Assembly: GCA_963601575.1 (NCBI GenBank) | Contig: CAVCFO010000004.1 | Span: forward strand, 1-64,000 | Direction of reading: 5' to 3' | Source of the DNA: CAG-238 sp963601575 | GTDB taxonomy: Bacteria; Bacillota; Clostridia; Peptostreptococcales; Anaerovoracaceae | DNA length: 64,000 nucleotides | Shown here: positions 35,129-44,009 of the stretch, one piece after another | Layout: each line of letters starts with the position of its first letter | Position numbering within the stretch: the first letter of the stretch is position 1 | Notes under the pieces: generated by a model | The model's database searches: none | The model's input: only the letters and a program-made list of their open reading frames with translations | Told to the model about the DNA's origin: nothing | Position numbers and translations under genes: made by a program

Positions 35129-36433
35129 ATGTTTGTAGACAGAGCCAAAATATATATAAAATCAGGCAAGGGCGGCGACGGAGCCGTAACATTCAGGCGA
35201 GAACCTTATGTGCCTGAGGGCGGCCCCGACGGCGGCGACGGAGGCAAGGGCGGCGATGTCATATTCATGGCAGACCGAAATCTCCGGACGCTGATGGATT
35301 TTAAATACAAGAAAAAATACGAAGCAGAATCCGGACAAAACGGCATGAAAAAGAAAAGATTCGGCAAATCAGGTGAAGATCTCATAATTAAGGTTCCACT
35401 GGGAACGATCATTATAGACGAGGAAAGCGGCCTTGTGATGAAGGACTTGACCGAGGACGGAGAATCATTTGTTGCAGCAAAAGGCGGCAAGGGCGGAAAG
35501 GGAAATACGAATTTCAAGAATTCCGTAAGGCAGGCTCCGAACTTCGCAGAAGCGGGCGGTGCTGCAAAGGAAAGAAACGTGATTCTCGAACTGAAGCTTA
35601 TTGCAGATGTGGGGCTCGTGGGATTTCCGAACGTTGGAAAATCTTCGCTTCTTGCTGTTGCAACCAGTGCCCAGCCAAAAATAGCAAACTATCATTTTAC
35701 AACCATCGACCCAAACCTTGGAGTTGTGAATATCTATGACAGTAGCTTTGTAATGGCAGATATTGCGGGGATCATCGAGGGCGCCAGCGAAGGGCTTGGA
35801 ATGGGATTCAAATTTCTCAAACACATCGAGAGGACAAAGGTTCTGATTCATGTTGTCGATGTTTCCGGCAGCGAAGGCCGCGATCCTATCGAAGATTTTA
35901 ACAAAATCAACAAGGAACTGGAGACATACAGCCCGCGGATTCTCAAAAAGCCTCAGCTTGTGGCTGCAAACAAAATTGACATGATATCGGAAGACAACCT
36001 GCAGTATCTGGAATTTAAGAAATACATAGAAGACTTAGGCTACAAGGTATTCCCGATGTCGGCGCCACTTAATATAGGAGTAGAAGAAATTTTAGGAGCG
36101 GCGCTGAGCGAGCTTAATCGAATCGAGCAGGAACCGGCCTTGGAGGAGGAAGATGTAACAGAATTCTTCGACTTTGAGGCAGAAGAAAGTGACCCGACCT
36201 ATCGCGATATCAAATGCGGATATGACGAAGAAGATGATGTTTATACTCTTGGCGGCAAGCAGCTGTCAAAGATCTTTCGTTCTACGAACTTCAACGATAT
36301 GGGCTCGCTTCGCTATCTATACAAATATATCGAAAAGAAGGGCGCTATAGACGAGCTAAAGGAGCTTGGACTTGAAGAAGGCGATGTCATTCGCATCGAA
36401 GGCTTCGATATGGAATATTGGGATGAAATTTAG
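35129..36433 (+). CDS. obgE: Ribosome-assembly GTPase Obg
   Basis: 434 aa. N-terminal Gly-rich Obg fold (GGDGAVTFRRE, GGPDGGDGGKGGDV), central G domain with G1 GFPNVGKSS, G3 DIAGIIEGA and G4 NKID, and a C-terminal OCT domain (about 355-434) typical of the Gram-positive form. Acts in 50S maturation and stress control. Follows rplU-rpmA in the widespread L21-L27-Obg order; AAAGGAGG ribosome site. Confidence 0.97.
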   Translation: MFVDRAKIYIKSGKGGDGAVTFRREPYVPEGGPDGGDGGKGGDVIFMADRNLRTLMDFKYKKKYEAESGQNGMKKKRFGKSGEDLIIKVPLGTIIIDEESGLVMKDLTEDGESFVAAKGGKGGKGNTNFKNSVRQAPNFAEAGGAAKERNVILELKLIADVGLVGFPNVGKSSLLAVATSAQPKIANYHFTTIDPNLGVVNIYDSSFVMADIAGIIEGASEGLGMGFKFLKHIERTKVLIHVVDVSGSEGRDPIEDFNKINKELETYSPRILKKPQLVAANKIDMISEDNLQYLEFKKYIEDLGYKVFPMSAPLNIGVEEILGAALSELNRIEQEPALEEEDVTEFFDFEAEESDPTYRDIKCGYDEEDDVYTLGGKQLSKIFRSTNFNDMGSLRYLYKYIEKKGAIDELKELGLEEGDVIRIEGFDMEYWDEI

Positions 36434-36445
36434 AAGGTAAACTAT

Positions 36446-38308
36446 ATGGAACTACAATACAAGCTGGATCAGCTGCTGAAAAGGGCAGAAAAACCCGGAA
36501 GATATATCGGCGGTGAGATAAATTCTGCCAAAAAGGATCCGAAGGAGATGGATGCAAACTTTGCTTTTGCATTTCCGGACATATATGAGATTGGAATGTC
36601 GTATTTGGGTCTGCAAATCCTTTATCATGAGCTTAACAAGCGAGAAAATATATTCTGCCAGAGGGTCTTCGCACCTGCGGTGGACATGGAAGAGATGATG
36701 CGAGATGAGGGAGTGCCTTTGGTAAGCCTTGAAGCCAAAATGCCTATCAAAGATATGGATATGGTTGGTTTTACTCTCCAATATGAGATGTCATTTACCA
36801 CGGTGCTAAGCATGCTGGATCTTGCACAGATTCCACTTCTCGCATCAGAAAGAAGCCAGGAAAGCCCTCTTATTATCGCAGGAGGGCCTTGCGCATTTAA
36901 TCCCGAACCACTTACGGACTTCATAGATGTATTTTTGATCGGAGACGGCGAAATGCTACTTCCGGAATTTGTCGAAAAATATATCGAATGCAAGAAGAAA
37001 GGGATGAACAAGGTAGAATTCCTGCGGGAGGCCTGTAAAATGCAGGGTGTATACGTTCCTTCATTATATGATGTGAAATACAATAATGACGGAACAATAA
37101 AAGAATTATGTAAACTGTACGAACAAGCACCGCTTCCGGTCACAAGGGCAATACTTCCATCAATCGAAGAAATTGATTTCCCCGTAAATCCGATAATTCC
37201 TATAGTTGAGGCGGTTCACGACAGAGCTGTCACGGAAACCTTCAGGGGCTGCACGAGAGGCTGCAGATTCTGCCAGGCAGGCATGATTTACAGGCCTGTT
37301 CGCGAACGCAGCAAAGAGCGCATACTTGAACTCGCAAAGGCTCAGATCGAAAACACAGGTCATGATGAGCTTTCGCTGCTTTCGCTTTCGACAAGCGATT
37401 ATTCCTGCTTCGAGGAGCTTGCAACGGAGCTGATTGATTATACCAAGAGCGAAAATGTGTCTCTTTCGCTTCCATCTCTTCGAATCGACCGCTTTGCTTT
37501 CGATGTTTTGAACAAGATCCAGGAATATAAGAAATCCGGATTGACCTATGCGCCGGAAGCAGGCACGCAGCGGCTCAGAGATGTTATAAATAAGGGCGTT
37601 ACCGAAGAGGATATTTACGAGTCTATCGAGCAGGCACTCAAGCTCGGATGGAAACATATCAAGCTTTATTTTATGATCGGCCTGCCTACGGAAACCTACG
37701 AAGATCTCGACGGAATCGTTGAAATTGCAAAGAATATCAAGGAGCTGAATTACAAAGTAAACGGGCCAAAAGGCGGCAGATTTAACCTGACAGTCAGTGT
37801 TTCCAACTTTGTGCCGAAAGCTCATACCCCATTTCAGTGGGAGGCGCAAAATACTGCCGAAGAGTTTGAGAAGAAACATAATTATCTCGCAGAGAGGCTG
37901 AAGATCAAAGGTGTAACCTTCAACTATCATGACAATACCACCAGCGCCTACGAAGCCGTATTTGCAAGGGGAGACAGGCATGCAGGCAGGCTCCTGCATG
38001 AGGCGTTTAGCGCAGGCTGCAAGCTGGACGGTTGGACTGAGCATTTCAATCCCAAGGCATGGGAGCTTGCTTTCCAAAACAGCGGGATTGATAAGAATTT
38101 CTATACAACCAGAAGACGAGAGTTTGACGAAATCCTGCCTTGGGATATAGTAGACAGCGGAATCTCAAAAAAATTCCTTATGAGCGAAGCAATGAAGGCA
38201 ATGAACGAAGAAATAACGCCGGACTGCAGGCATGGCTGCACAGGATGCGGCATGAATACGAAGGTCATTTGCCCGATGGCCGGATCGGCAAAGAAAGGCG
38301 GTAATTAG
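36446..38308 (+). CDS. B12-binding radical SAM protein (TIGR03960 family)
   Basis: 620 aa. N-terminal cobalamin-binding-like domain (about 40-200), then a radical SAM core with CTRGCRFCQAGMIYRP (CxxxCxxC), later blocks KLYFMIGLPTE and FVPKAHTPFQWE, and a Cys-rich C-terminus (CRHGCTGCGMN). It is the long member of a clostridial pair that occurs with the TIGR03936/DUF2344 protein, which starts 2 bp downstream. The reaction is not established; tRNA or ribosome modification is a common guess because of the genomic setting near L21, L27 and Obg. Confidence 0.9.
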   Translation: MELQYKLDQLLKRAEKPGRYIGGEINSAKKDPKEMDANFAFAFPDIYEIGMSYLGLQILYHELNKRENIFCQRVFAPAVDMEEMMRDEGVPLVSLEAKMPIKDMDMVGFTLQYEMSFTTVLSMLDLAQIPLLASERSQESPLIIAGGPCAFNPEPLTDFIDVFLIGDGEMLLPEFVEKYIECKKKGMNKVEFLREACKMQGVYVPSLYDVKYNNDGTIKELCKLYEQAPLPVTRAILPSIEEIDFPVNPIIPIVEAVHDRAVTETFRGCTRGCRFCQAGMIYRPVRERSKERILELAKAQIENTGHDELSLLSLSTSDYSCFEELATELIDYTKSENVSLSLPSLRIDRFAFDVLNKIQEYKKSGLTYAPEAGTQRLRDVINKGVTEEDIYESIEQALKLGWKHIKLYFMIGLPTETYEDLDGIVEIAKNIKELNYKVNGPKGGRFNLTVSVSNFVPKAHTPFQWEAQNTAEEFEKKHNYLAERLKIKGVTFNYHDNTTSAYEAVFARGDRHAGRLLHEAFSAGCKLDGWTEHFNPKAWELAFQNSGIDKNFYTTRRREFDEILPWDIVDSGISKKFLMSEAMKAMNEEITPDCRHGCTGCGMNTKVICPMAGSAKKGGN

Positions 38309-38309
38309 C

Positions 38310-38990
38310 GTGGCTGGAAGATATGTTATAAAATTCAGCAAAAATGGATATATAAAATACACATCGCACCTTGACTTGCTCCGCATCTTCAAGCGGGCGT
38401 TCAAAAAAACAAGGCTGGGACTTAAGTATTCGCAAGGCTTCAATCCACATCCGAAGATGGGCTTTGCGCAGCCGCTTTCTCTGGGATATTCCGGTAAAAG
38501 TGAACTCATTGAGTTTGAGCTTTCTGCCCCCATGGATGAAAAGGTCATACTGGATAAAATGCAAAGCGAAATGCCGGAAGGAATAAAATTGCTGGACTGC
38601 ATTCTTCTGGGGGATGATGAAAAATCGCTGGCGGCATCAGCAGATTCTGCGATATATAAAATATGGATACCAACGGAATATGACGAGAAAAAGCTAAAAA
38701 GTCTTATGGAATCCTATTTGGCGCAAAATGAAATCTTTGCAATGAAAAGGCAAAAGAAGACCAAGAAGTTACAAGAGGTCGGCATTCGCAAAATGATTCG
38801 CGGCTGCGAGATAGCGAAGCTCGGAGAGTTTGCCATGCTCTCTGCGCATCTTGACTGCGGCAGCCATTCGAATTGTAGCCCGGAGCTTGTAATTTCAAGC
38901 TTTTGCGAGTTTGCCGAGATACCAACGCCTCGGCATGAAATAGAAGTGGAGAGAGAAAAAATATTTTTTAGCAATAAATTACAATTTTAG
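38310..38990 (+). CDS. Radical SAM-associated protein (TIGR03936/DUF2344)
   Basis: 226 aa, GTG start directly after the radical SAM gene. The N-terminus RYVIKFSKNGYIKYTSHLDL and the block SQGFNPHPKMGFAQPLSLGY are hallmarks of DUF2344. In some clostridia this domain is fused to the radical SAM partner, which supports a joint function. No catalytic residues are known. The comEA promoter begins 2 bp after its stop. Confidence 0.9.
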   Translation: MAGRYVIKFSKNGYIKYTSHLDLLRIFKRAFKKTRLGLKYSQGFNPHPKMGFAQPLSLGYSGKSELIEFELSAPMDEKVILDKMQSEMPEGIKLLDCILLGDDEKSLAASADSAIYKIWIPTEYDEKKLKSLMESYLAQNEIFAMKRQKKTKKLQEVGIRKMIRGCEIAKLGEFAMLSAHLDCGSHSNCSPELVISSFCEFAEIPTPRHEIEVEREKIFFSNKLQF

Positions 38991-38991
38991 C

Positions 38992-39020
38992 TTGACTTCC
39001 CGCACGGCATGATGTAATAT
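38992..39020 (+). promoter_or_regulatory. Promoter of comEA
   Basis: TTGACT (38992-38997), 17-bp spacer, TAATAT (39015-39020), 25 bp before the start codon and 2 bp after the preceding stop. Confidence 0.72.
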
Positions 39021-39044
39021 TGTGTCAATAGAGGAGGTATTTCG

Positions 39045-39725
39045 ATGGAGTATTTTGGAAAAAACGGCATTGCTGCGAAAATAAGAGATTTTGTCGAAAA
39101 AGCGAAGGAGTTTGCTGAGCTAAGAAAAGATTTAATAAAAATAGTAGCGGTCCCCGCATTGGTGATTGTTGCTATTTTATTTTTTTGGATCAGCTCACAT
39201 AATGAGGAAATTCAAATTGAGGAGGGAGGCGAGGTGAGTTCTCAGGGCGATGTCTTGACCGAGAATACTGCCGGAGAAACGGTCAGCGCTAAGATCTATG
39301 TAGACATCGGCGGAGAAGTAGAAATGCCGGGAGTATATGAGGTAAAGGAGGGCACACGGCTTTTCGAAGTAATAGAAAGAGCCGGAGGGCTCACAGAAAA
39401 TGCGGATATAGACGGAATAAACCGTGCAGAAGCTGTAATTGATGGGCAGAAAATAATGATAAATGCAAAGGGAGAGGAAGCCTCTATAGAAAGTTCAGAT
39501 ACACAAACAAAATCACAAAATGCAGCAGAAGGCAAGGTGAATATAAATACCGCAACATCAGCGGAGCTTCAAACGATACCCGGAATTGGTCCTTCGAAAG
39601 CAGAACGCATAATAGAATACCGAGATACAAATGGCAGGTTCAAGTCAATAGATGAGATCCAAAATATCTCCGGGATAGGAAGCAAAACCTTTGAAAGCAT
39701 AAAAGAATATATCTCTGTTTTCTGA
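39045..39725 (+). CDS. comEA: ComEA family DNA-receptor protein
   Basis: 226 aa. Cytosolic N-terminus (1-30), a membrane anchor (about 31-48), an acidic spacer, a SLBB domain (KIYVDIGGEVEMPGVYEVKEG, shown in part; about 85-145) and a C-terminal double helix-hairpin-helix (VNINTATSAELQTIPGIGPS and IQNISGIGSKTFESI). This order is that of membrane-bound ComEA, which binds incoming double-stranded DNA at the cell surface and hands it to ComEC (11257). In Bacillus the two genes share an operon; here they are 25 kb apart, each with its own promoter. Confidence 0.93.
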   Translation: MEYFGKNGIAAKIRDFVEKAKEFAELRKDLIKIVAVPALVIVAILFFWISSHNEEIQIEEGGEVSSQGDVLTENTAGETVSAKIYVDIGGEVEMPGVYEVKEGTRLFEVIERAGGLTENADIDGINRAEAVIDGQKIMINAKGEEASIESSDTQTKSQNAAEGKVNINTATSAELQTIPGIGPSKAERIIEYRDTNGRFKSIDEIQNISGIGSKTFESIKEYISVF

Positions 39726-39848
39726 TAAGATCGCAAATCAAACTATTTTGTAACAATTTTTTAGGACGAAAATCACACAGCCCATCGATAAGATAATACA
39801 ATAATTTCGTTAGGTGGTCGGCGGTTTCAGCATAAAGCATGCATAGAG

Positions 39849-39858
39849 NNNNNNNNNN
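39849..39858. other. Assembly gap (10 Ns)
   Basis: Ten undetermined bases, probably a placeholder between contigs rather than a measured length. The Spo0A reading frame is already open when sequence resumes, so the true gap contains at least the first codons of spo0A. Confidence 0.98.
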
Positions 39859-40649
39859 CCGTAGCAGATGACAATAGAGACTTCTGCGAGATAATCACAA
39901 AAAGTCTGGCTAAAGAAAAGAATATGGAAATTTCTTTTGTTGCACATGACGGTGTCGAGGCGATCGAAAATGTTAAAAACGGCCTCTATCCCGATGTGCT
40001 GGTTTTGGATCTGATAATGCCGCATCTGGACGGATTCGGCGTGCTCGAAGCGCTAGATAATATGGATATTCTAAAATATCCGCGAGTGATAATGATCTCG
40101 GCGGTGGGGCAGGACTTGATAATCCAAAAGGCAATCGCCCTGGGAGCACAATATTTTCTCGTAAAACCAATAAATATGACAATGCTCCTAAAACGCATAA
40201 ATCAAATAAGCGACAGCCTCCCGCGCCAATTTATCCATGAGGAAGGCGGAGGAAAGCTTCGAAAATCATTGGCTCTTAAGGATTCGGTCAGAAATAACGA
40301 TTTGTTGGTAGACATAACGAATTTGATTCACGAAATCGGAATCCCGGCGCACATTCGCGGCTATAGCTATCTGCGCGATGCCATCGCACTTGTAGTGGAA
40401 AATAACGAGCTGCTTCATTCCGTGATGAAGGGACTTTATCCGACCATCGCCATCATGAATAATACAACTCCGAGCAGAGTAGAACGGGCGATACGTCATG
40501 CCATCGAGCTATCGTGGATGAGGGGAAGGCCTGAGGCTATCGACAAACTTTTCGGCAGCAATGCCCAAAATGATAAAGGAAAGCCGACCAACTCGGAATT
40601 TATCGCAATTATAAGCGACAAGCTCAGACTGGAGAGGAAAGTAGTATAG
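39859..40649 (+). CDS. spo0A: Sporulation response regulator Spo0A (5' end missing in gap)
   Basis: 263 codons visible, in frame from 39861 (VADDNRDFCEII), upstream of the internal Met at 39924, which is not the start. Receiver domain with acidic pocket (ADDN), phospho-acceptor Asp in VLVLDLIMPHLDGFG, Ser in ISAVG and Lys in FLVKPIN. The C-terminal Spo0A DNA-binding domain is intact (IHEIGIPAHIRGYSYLRDAI, TTPSRVERAIRHAIELSWMRG), with the helix that contacts -7GTCGAA- type 0A boxes. Master regulator of entry into sporulation. spoIVB, usually just upstream, is not in the 120 bp before the gap, nor next to recN. Confidence 0.95.
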
Positions 40650-40695
40650 AAAGAAAATAAAGCTTCCCGCCCTCACAAACCATGCAAACTCTCAC

Positions 40696-40724
40696 TTGTA
40701 AACTTCGCCGACTTGAATTATACT
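40696..40724 (+). promoter_or_regulatory. Promoter of the DUF896 gene
   Basis: TTGTAA (40696-40701), 17-bp spacer, TATACT (40719-40724), 33 bp before ATG 40757. Confidence 0.55.
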
Positions 40725-40756
40725 GGAGACAAGATAAAACTAAGGGGGAATTTTCG

Positions 40757-41011
40757 ATGGTTACCAAAGAACAAATCGACAGAATAAACGAATTGGCAAA
40801 GAAAAAGAAAGAAATAGGCCTTACAGATGAAGAACTCGCAGAGCAGAAAGTCCTTTACCGGAAGTATATCGACGCTTTCAAGGCGAATCTGAAAGCCCAG
40901 CTTGACACGATCGAAGTCGCTAGTGATGACAAGGAAGAAGTCAGGAAAATCGAAACTGAGGTCGAAGAGCTCGAAGAAACCTTGGAGGAAAGCGAAGAAA
41001 AATTTAACTAA
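40757..41011 (+). CDS. ynzC: DUF896 (YnzC/UPF0291) family protein
   Basis: 84 aa from ATG 40757, chosen because AGGGGGAA precedes it and the promoter -10 lies downstream of the longer in-frame start. The first 50 residues (MVTKEQIDRINELAKKKKEI, LTDEELAEQKVLYRKYI) match YnzC, a small three-helix protein of Firmicutes. The last 25 residues form an extra acidic coiled coil. In Bacillus subtilis ynzC belongs to the SOS operon yneA-yneB-ynzC; here the yneA-like gene is 8 kb away and no LexA box is seen at this promoter. Function unknown. Confidence 0.88.
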   Translation: MVTKEQIDRINELAKKKKEIGLTDEELAEQKVLYRKYIDAFKANLKAQLDTIEVASDDKEEVRKIETEVEELEETLEESEEKFN

Positions 41012-41083
41012 AAAAATTCAAATAATTGTTGAGATTTTAATAATTTTTTTCGAAAAAACTGTTTATTTTCCGCGAAATTTTGG

Positions 41084-41089
41084 TATAAT
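41084..41089 (+). promoter_or_regulatory. Extended -10 promoter of iscS-iscU-mnmA
   Basis: TGGTATAAT (41081-41089) gives an extended -10; the -35 is poor. Between the expected start and the gene, AAAAATCC (41098-41105) and GGATTTTT (41117-41124) form a stem followed by Ts, a possible leader attenuator of low stability. Confidence 0.5.
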
Positions 41090-41161
41090 GTTTTAGTAAA
41101 AATCCAAGATAGTAGCGGATTTTTTAATTATAAATATCCAAGTTCAAAGGAGCGATAATAT

Positions 41162-42331
41162 ATGAGAAACGTTTATCTCGACTACTCCGCGACCACGCCG
41201 GTCAAAGAAGAAGTTTTAAAAGAAATGATACCTTATTTTACGGAAAAGTTCGGAAACCCCTCGAGCCTTTATGACAAGGGGCTTGAAGCCAAGGAGGCTG
41301 TGAACCATGCAAGAGAGAGGCTCGCGGCTCTGATTAATGCAGATCCAAAGGAAATATATTTTACCGCAGGGGGAACAGAATCCGACAATTGGTCCCTTAT
41401 GGGCGTGGCGGACAAGCTAAAAAATAGAGGAAATCACATCATTACCACAAAAATTGAGCATCACGCAATTTTGCATACCTGTGATTTCCTGGAAAAACAC
41501 GGCTATGATGTTACCTATCTTGACATTGACAAGGACGGCAGAATCAGCCTTGAGCAGCTGGAGAACGCCATTACAGACAAGACAATCCTGATCAGTGTAA
41601 TGATGGTAAATAACGAGATCGGCACCGTTCAGCCTATAAAAGAAATCGGAAAGATAGCCAAAGCTCATAAGATTGTTTTCCATACCGATGCGGTTCAGGC
41701 TTTGGGAAATGTGCCTATCGATGTAAAGGATATGGGAATTGATTTGATGTCCATGTCATCGCACAAAATTTACGGACCGAAAGGCGAGGGCGCGCTCTAC
41801 ATGAGAAAAGGCCTGCGTATTTCAAACTTTATCCACGGCGGCGCCCAGGAAAATAGCAAGAGAGCAGGCACCGAGAACCTTACGGGCATCGTTGGCTTCG
41901 GCAAGGCTGCAGAGCTTGCAAGAATTAACTTCGACAAACACGTAAAGCATTGCAGCGAGCTTAGAAATTATTTGGTGGACAGAATACTAGAAGAAATACC
42001 GGACATCCAGCTCAACGGAACCATGGAGGGAAGACATCCGGGAAACGCGAACATCACTTTTAAATATATCGAGGGAGAATCGATTCTTTTGCTTTTAAAC
42101 CAGTTTGGAATCAGCGTTTCCACAGGCTCGGCCTGCTCATCGACATCGCTTGAACCATCGCATGTCTTGGTGGCACTGGGCGTTCCTGTAGAGATGATCC
42201 ATGGAACGGTAAGATTCACGGTCGGTGATTTTACGACGAAGGAAGACATCGACTATGTAGTAGATAATCTGAAGGTAATTGTAGAGAAACTGAGGGCATT
42301 GTCCCCAATAAATGCGAAGAAAGGTTGGTAA
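41162..42331 (+). CDS. iscS: Cysteine desulfurase (IscS/NifS)
   Basis: 389 aa PLP enzyme that takes sulfur from cysteine and passes it on as persulfide. N-terminal VYLDYSATTPV, PLP Lys in SMSSHKIYGPKGEGALY, and the mobile catalytic Cys loop STGSACSSTSLEPSHV. It leads a three-gene operon with an IscU-type scaffold and the tRNA thiolase MnmA, so it probably serves both Fe-S assembly and U34 thiolation. GGAGCG ribosome site. No iscR lies upstream. Confidence 0.95.
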   Translation: MRNVYLDYSATTPVKEEVLKEMIPYFTEKFGNPSSLYDKGLEAKEAVNHARERLAALINADPKEIYFTAGGTESDNWSLMGVADKLKNRGNHIITTKIEHHAILHTCDFLEKHGYDVTYLDIDKDGRISLEQLENAITDKTILISVMMVNNEIGTVQPIKEIGKIAKAHKIVFHTDAVQALGNVPIDVKDMGIDLMSMSSHKIYGPKGEGALYMRKGLRISNFIHGGAQENSKRAGTENLTGIVGFGKAAELARINFDKHVKHCSELRNYLVDRILEEIPDIQLNGTMEGRHPGNANITFKYIEGESILLLLNQFGISVSTGSACSSTSLEPSHVLVALGVPVEMIHGTVRFTVGDFTTKEDIDYVVDNLKVIVEKLRALSPINAKKGW

Positions 42332-42335
42332 AAAC

Positions 42336-42788
42336 ATGGGATTATATAACGATACAGTGATGGAGCATTTCCTCAATCCGAAGAATGTAGGTGAGATGGA
42401 AAACCCGGACGGAAAAGGAATCTATGGAAGTCCGGTTTGCGGCGACATGATGCAAATTGAAATCAAGGTTGACGAAAACGACATTATTACGGATGCGAAA
42501 TTCAAGACATTCGGATGCGGTTCGGCGATTGCCTCCTCCAGCATGGCGACTTCGATGATCATCGGAAAATCTGTTGAAGAAGCGCTCAAACTTACTAACA
42601 AAGAAATAATTGACGAGCTTGGCGGCTTGCCTCCGGTAAAGGTTCACTGCTCGGTTCTTGCTGATAAGGCGATAAAAAATGCGATTTACGACTATGCAAT
42701 GAAGACAGGCAAAAAGTATGAGGCACTTGAGGGCTATGACCCGAACGCCGATGATGACGAGGATGAACATGGAGCTGAACAGGAATAA
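42336..42788 (+). CDS. iscU: Fe-S cluster scaffold (IscU/NifU N-terminal type)
   Basis: 150 aa from ATG 42336, 4 bp after iscS; the longer frame starts inside iscS. Three conserved Cys, in PVCGDMM, FGCGSA and VHCSVL, and the PPVK loop that binds the chaperone are present, so it is a scaffold and not a degenerate relative. It lacks the insertion of SufU-type proteins, judging by the spacing. An acidic tail (PNADDDEDEHGAEQE) follows the core; its codons also hold the ribosome site and start of mnmA. Confidence 0.92.
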   Translation: MGLYNDTVMEHFLNPKNVGEMENPDGKGIYGSPVCGDMMQIEIKVDENDIITDAKFKTFGCGSAIASSSMATSMIIGKSVEEALKLTNKEIIDELGGLPPVKVHCSVLADKAIKNAIYDYAMKTGKKYEALEGYDPNADDDEDEHGAEQE

Positions 42789-43821
42789 AGTATTACTGGG
42801 ATTAAGCGGCGGAGTCGATAGCGCTACCGCCGCTTTATTGTTAAAAGAAAAAGGATTTACCGTCACGGGATATTATTTTGACGTGGCAGGAAATAACGAA
42901 AAGGGAAAAAGTGAGGCGGCTGCGGTGGCCCAGCAGCTTGGCATCGACTTTATATACGAGGACGTGTCCGCTGACTTCGGAAAAATCGTTATAGGCAATT
43001 TTATCGAAGAATATCTCCGGGGCAGAACTCCTAACCCATGCGTTATGTGCAATCCAAGCGTAAAGTTTAAGTGCCTGATCGAAAGAGCGAACGAAATCGG
43101 GGCATATTACATCGCCACGGGGCACTACTGCCGCATAGCCCACGACGAGGCAGATGACAAATTCTATATAAGACGTGCCGCCAGCGAAAAAAAGGACCAG
43201 TCCTATATGCTGTATAGATTAGGGCAGGAGGTTCTAAGCCGCCTGATCTTTCCGCTGGGAGAGTTTGAAAGCAAGGATGTAACCAGAAAACTTGCCCGTG
43301 AAAACAGCCTCCAAAACGCCGAAAAAAAGGACAGCCAGGAAATTTGTTTCATAAGTCCTGCGGATAACTACGCAGAATATATAAAACGTGCGGGATTTTC
43401 TTCCGCGCCGGGAGATTTTATCGACAAAAATGGCAAAGTCCTTGGCAGGCATCAGGGAATCCTCAGCTATACCATCGGGCAGCGAAAGGGCCTTGGCATC
43501 GCCCTTGGAAAGCCTGCTTTTGTTACAAAAATCGACTACGAAAAAAATACCGTTACCCTTGGAAGCAACGAGGATTTGTTTAACAGAGAAGTTATATCCG
43601 AGGACAATGTATTCGCGGCATATCCTGCGGAAACCTACGATGGAAAAAAAGTTTTGGCAAAGGTGAGATATTCGGCGGTCCCGACGGAAGCGGCCATAAA
43701 AGTCGATGGCAAGCGGATTGTTACGGAATTTAAGGACGCGCAAAGGGCTGCAACTCCCGGTCAGTCGGTGGTTTTTTACGATGAGGACAGGGTAATCGGC
43801 GGCGGATTTATCGAAAAATAA
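42769..43821 (+). CDS. mnmA: tRNA-specific 2-thiouridylase MnmA
   Basis: 350 aa from ATG 42769 (GAGG 6 bases upstream), overlapping the end of iscU by 20 bp. PP-loop GLSGGVDS, catalytic Cys pair in NPCVMCN and QEICFIS, and the C-terminal tRNA-binding barrel. Thiolates U34 of Glu, Gln and Lys tRNAs with sulfur from the co-encoded desulfurase. Confidence 0.95.
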   Translation: MELNRNKVLLGLSGGVDSATAALLLKEKGFTVTGYYFDVAGNNEKGKSEAAAVAQQLGIDFIYEDVSADFGKIVIGNFIEEYLRGRTPNPCVMCNPSVKFKCLIERANEIGAYYIATGHYCRIAHDEADDKFYIRRAASEKKDQSYMLYRLGQEVLSRLIFPLGEFESKDVTRKLARENSLQNAEKKDSQEICFISPADNYAEYIKRAGFSSAPGDFIDKNGKVLGRHQGILSYTIGQRKGLGIALGKPAFVTKIDYEKNTVTLGSNEDLFNREVISEDNVFAAYPAETYDGKKVLAKVRYSAVPTEAAIKVDGKRIVTEFKDAQRAATPGQSVVFYDEDRVIGGGFIEK

Positions 43822-43903
43822 GCGAAAAATAAGCGGATTTCGGAAAAGTTCGGTGCCGAAAGCATAATTTCATAGAAAAATACAGAAAAGTCTATGGTAT
43901 ACA

Positions 43904-43932
43904 TGGACTTTTTGCACTAAATATGATACAAT
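43904..43932 (+). promoter_or_regulatory. Promoter of alaS
   Basis: TGGACT (43904-43909), 17-bp spacer, TACAAT (43927-43932), about 75 bp before alaS. Upstream, TTCGG-TG-CCGAA (43851-43862) forms a small palindrome. No T-box motif is seen in the leader. Confidence 0.55.
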
Positions 43933-44009
43933 AAATCATTAAGTTTTTTTGTTAAAAACTACAAATTAGGCACTACATTGTATACATTTTTTCAGGAGGA
44001 ATTTTATAT

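Noticed and set aside
37160..38077. 305-codon open frame on the minus strand
   Set aside because: Antisense to the radical SAM gene; no domain.
39726..39848. spoIVB end upstream of spo0A
   Set aside because: No frame in this stretch encodes an S55 peptidase end; it may lie beyond the gap or be absent.
43822..44009. T-box riboswitch before alaS
   Set aside because: No T-box core sequence and no specifier stem or terminator could be found in the 190-bp leader.
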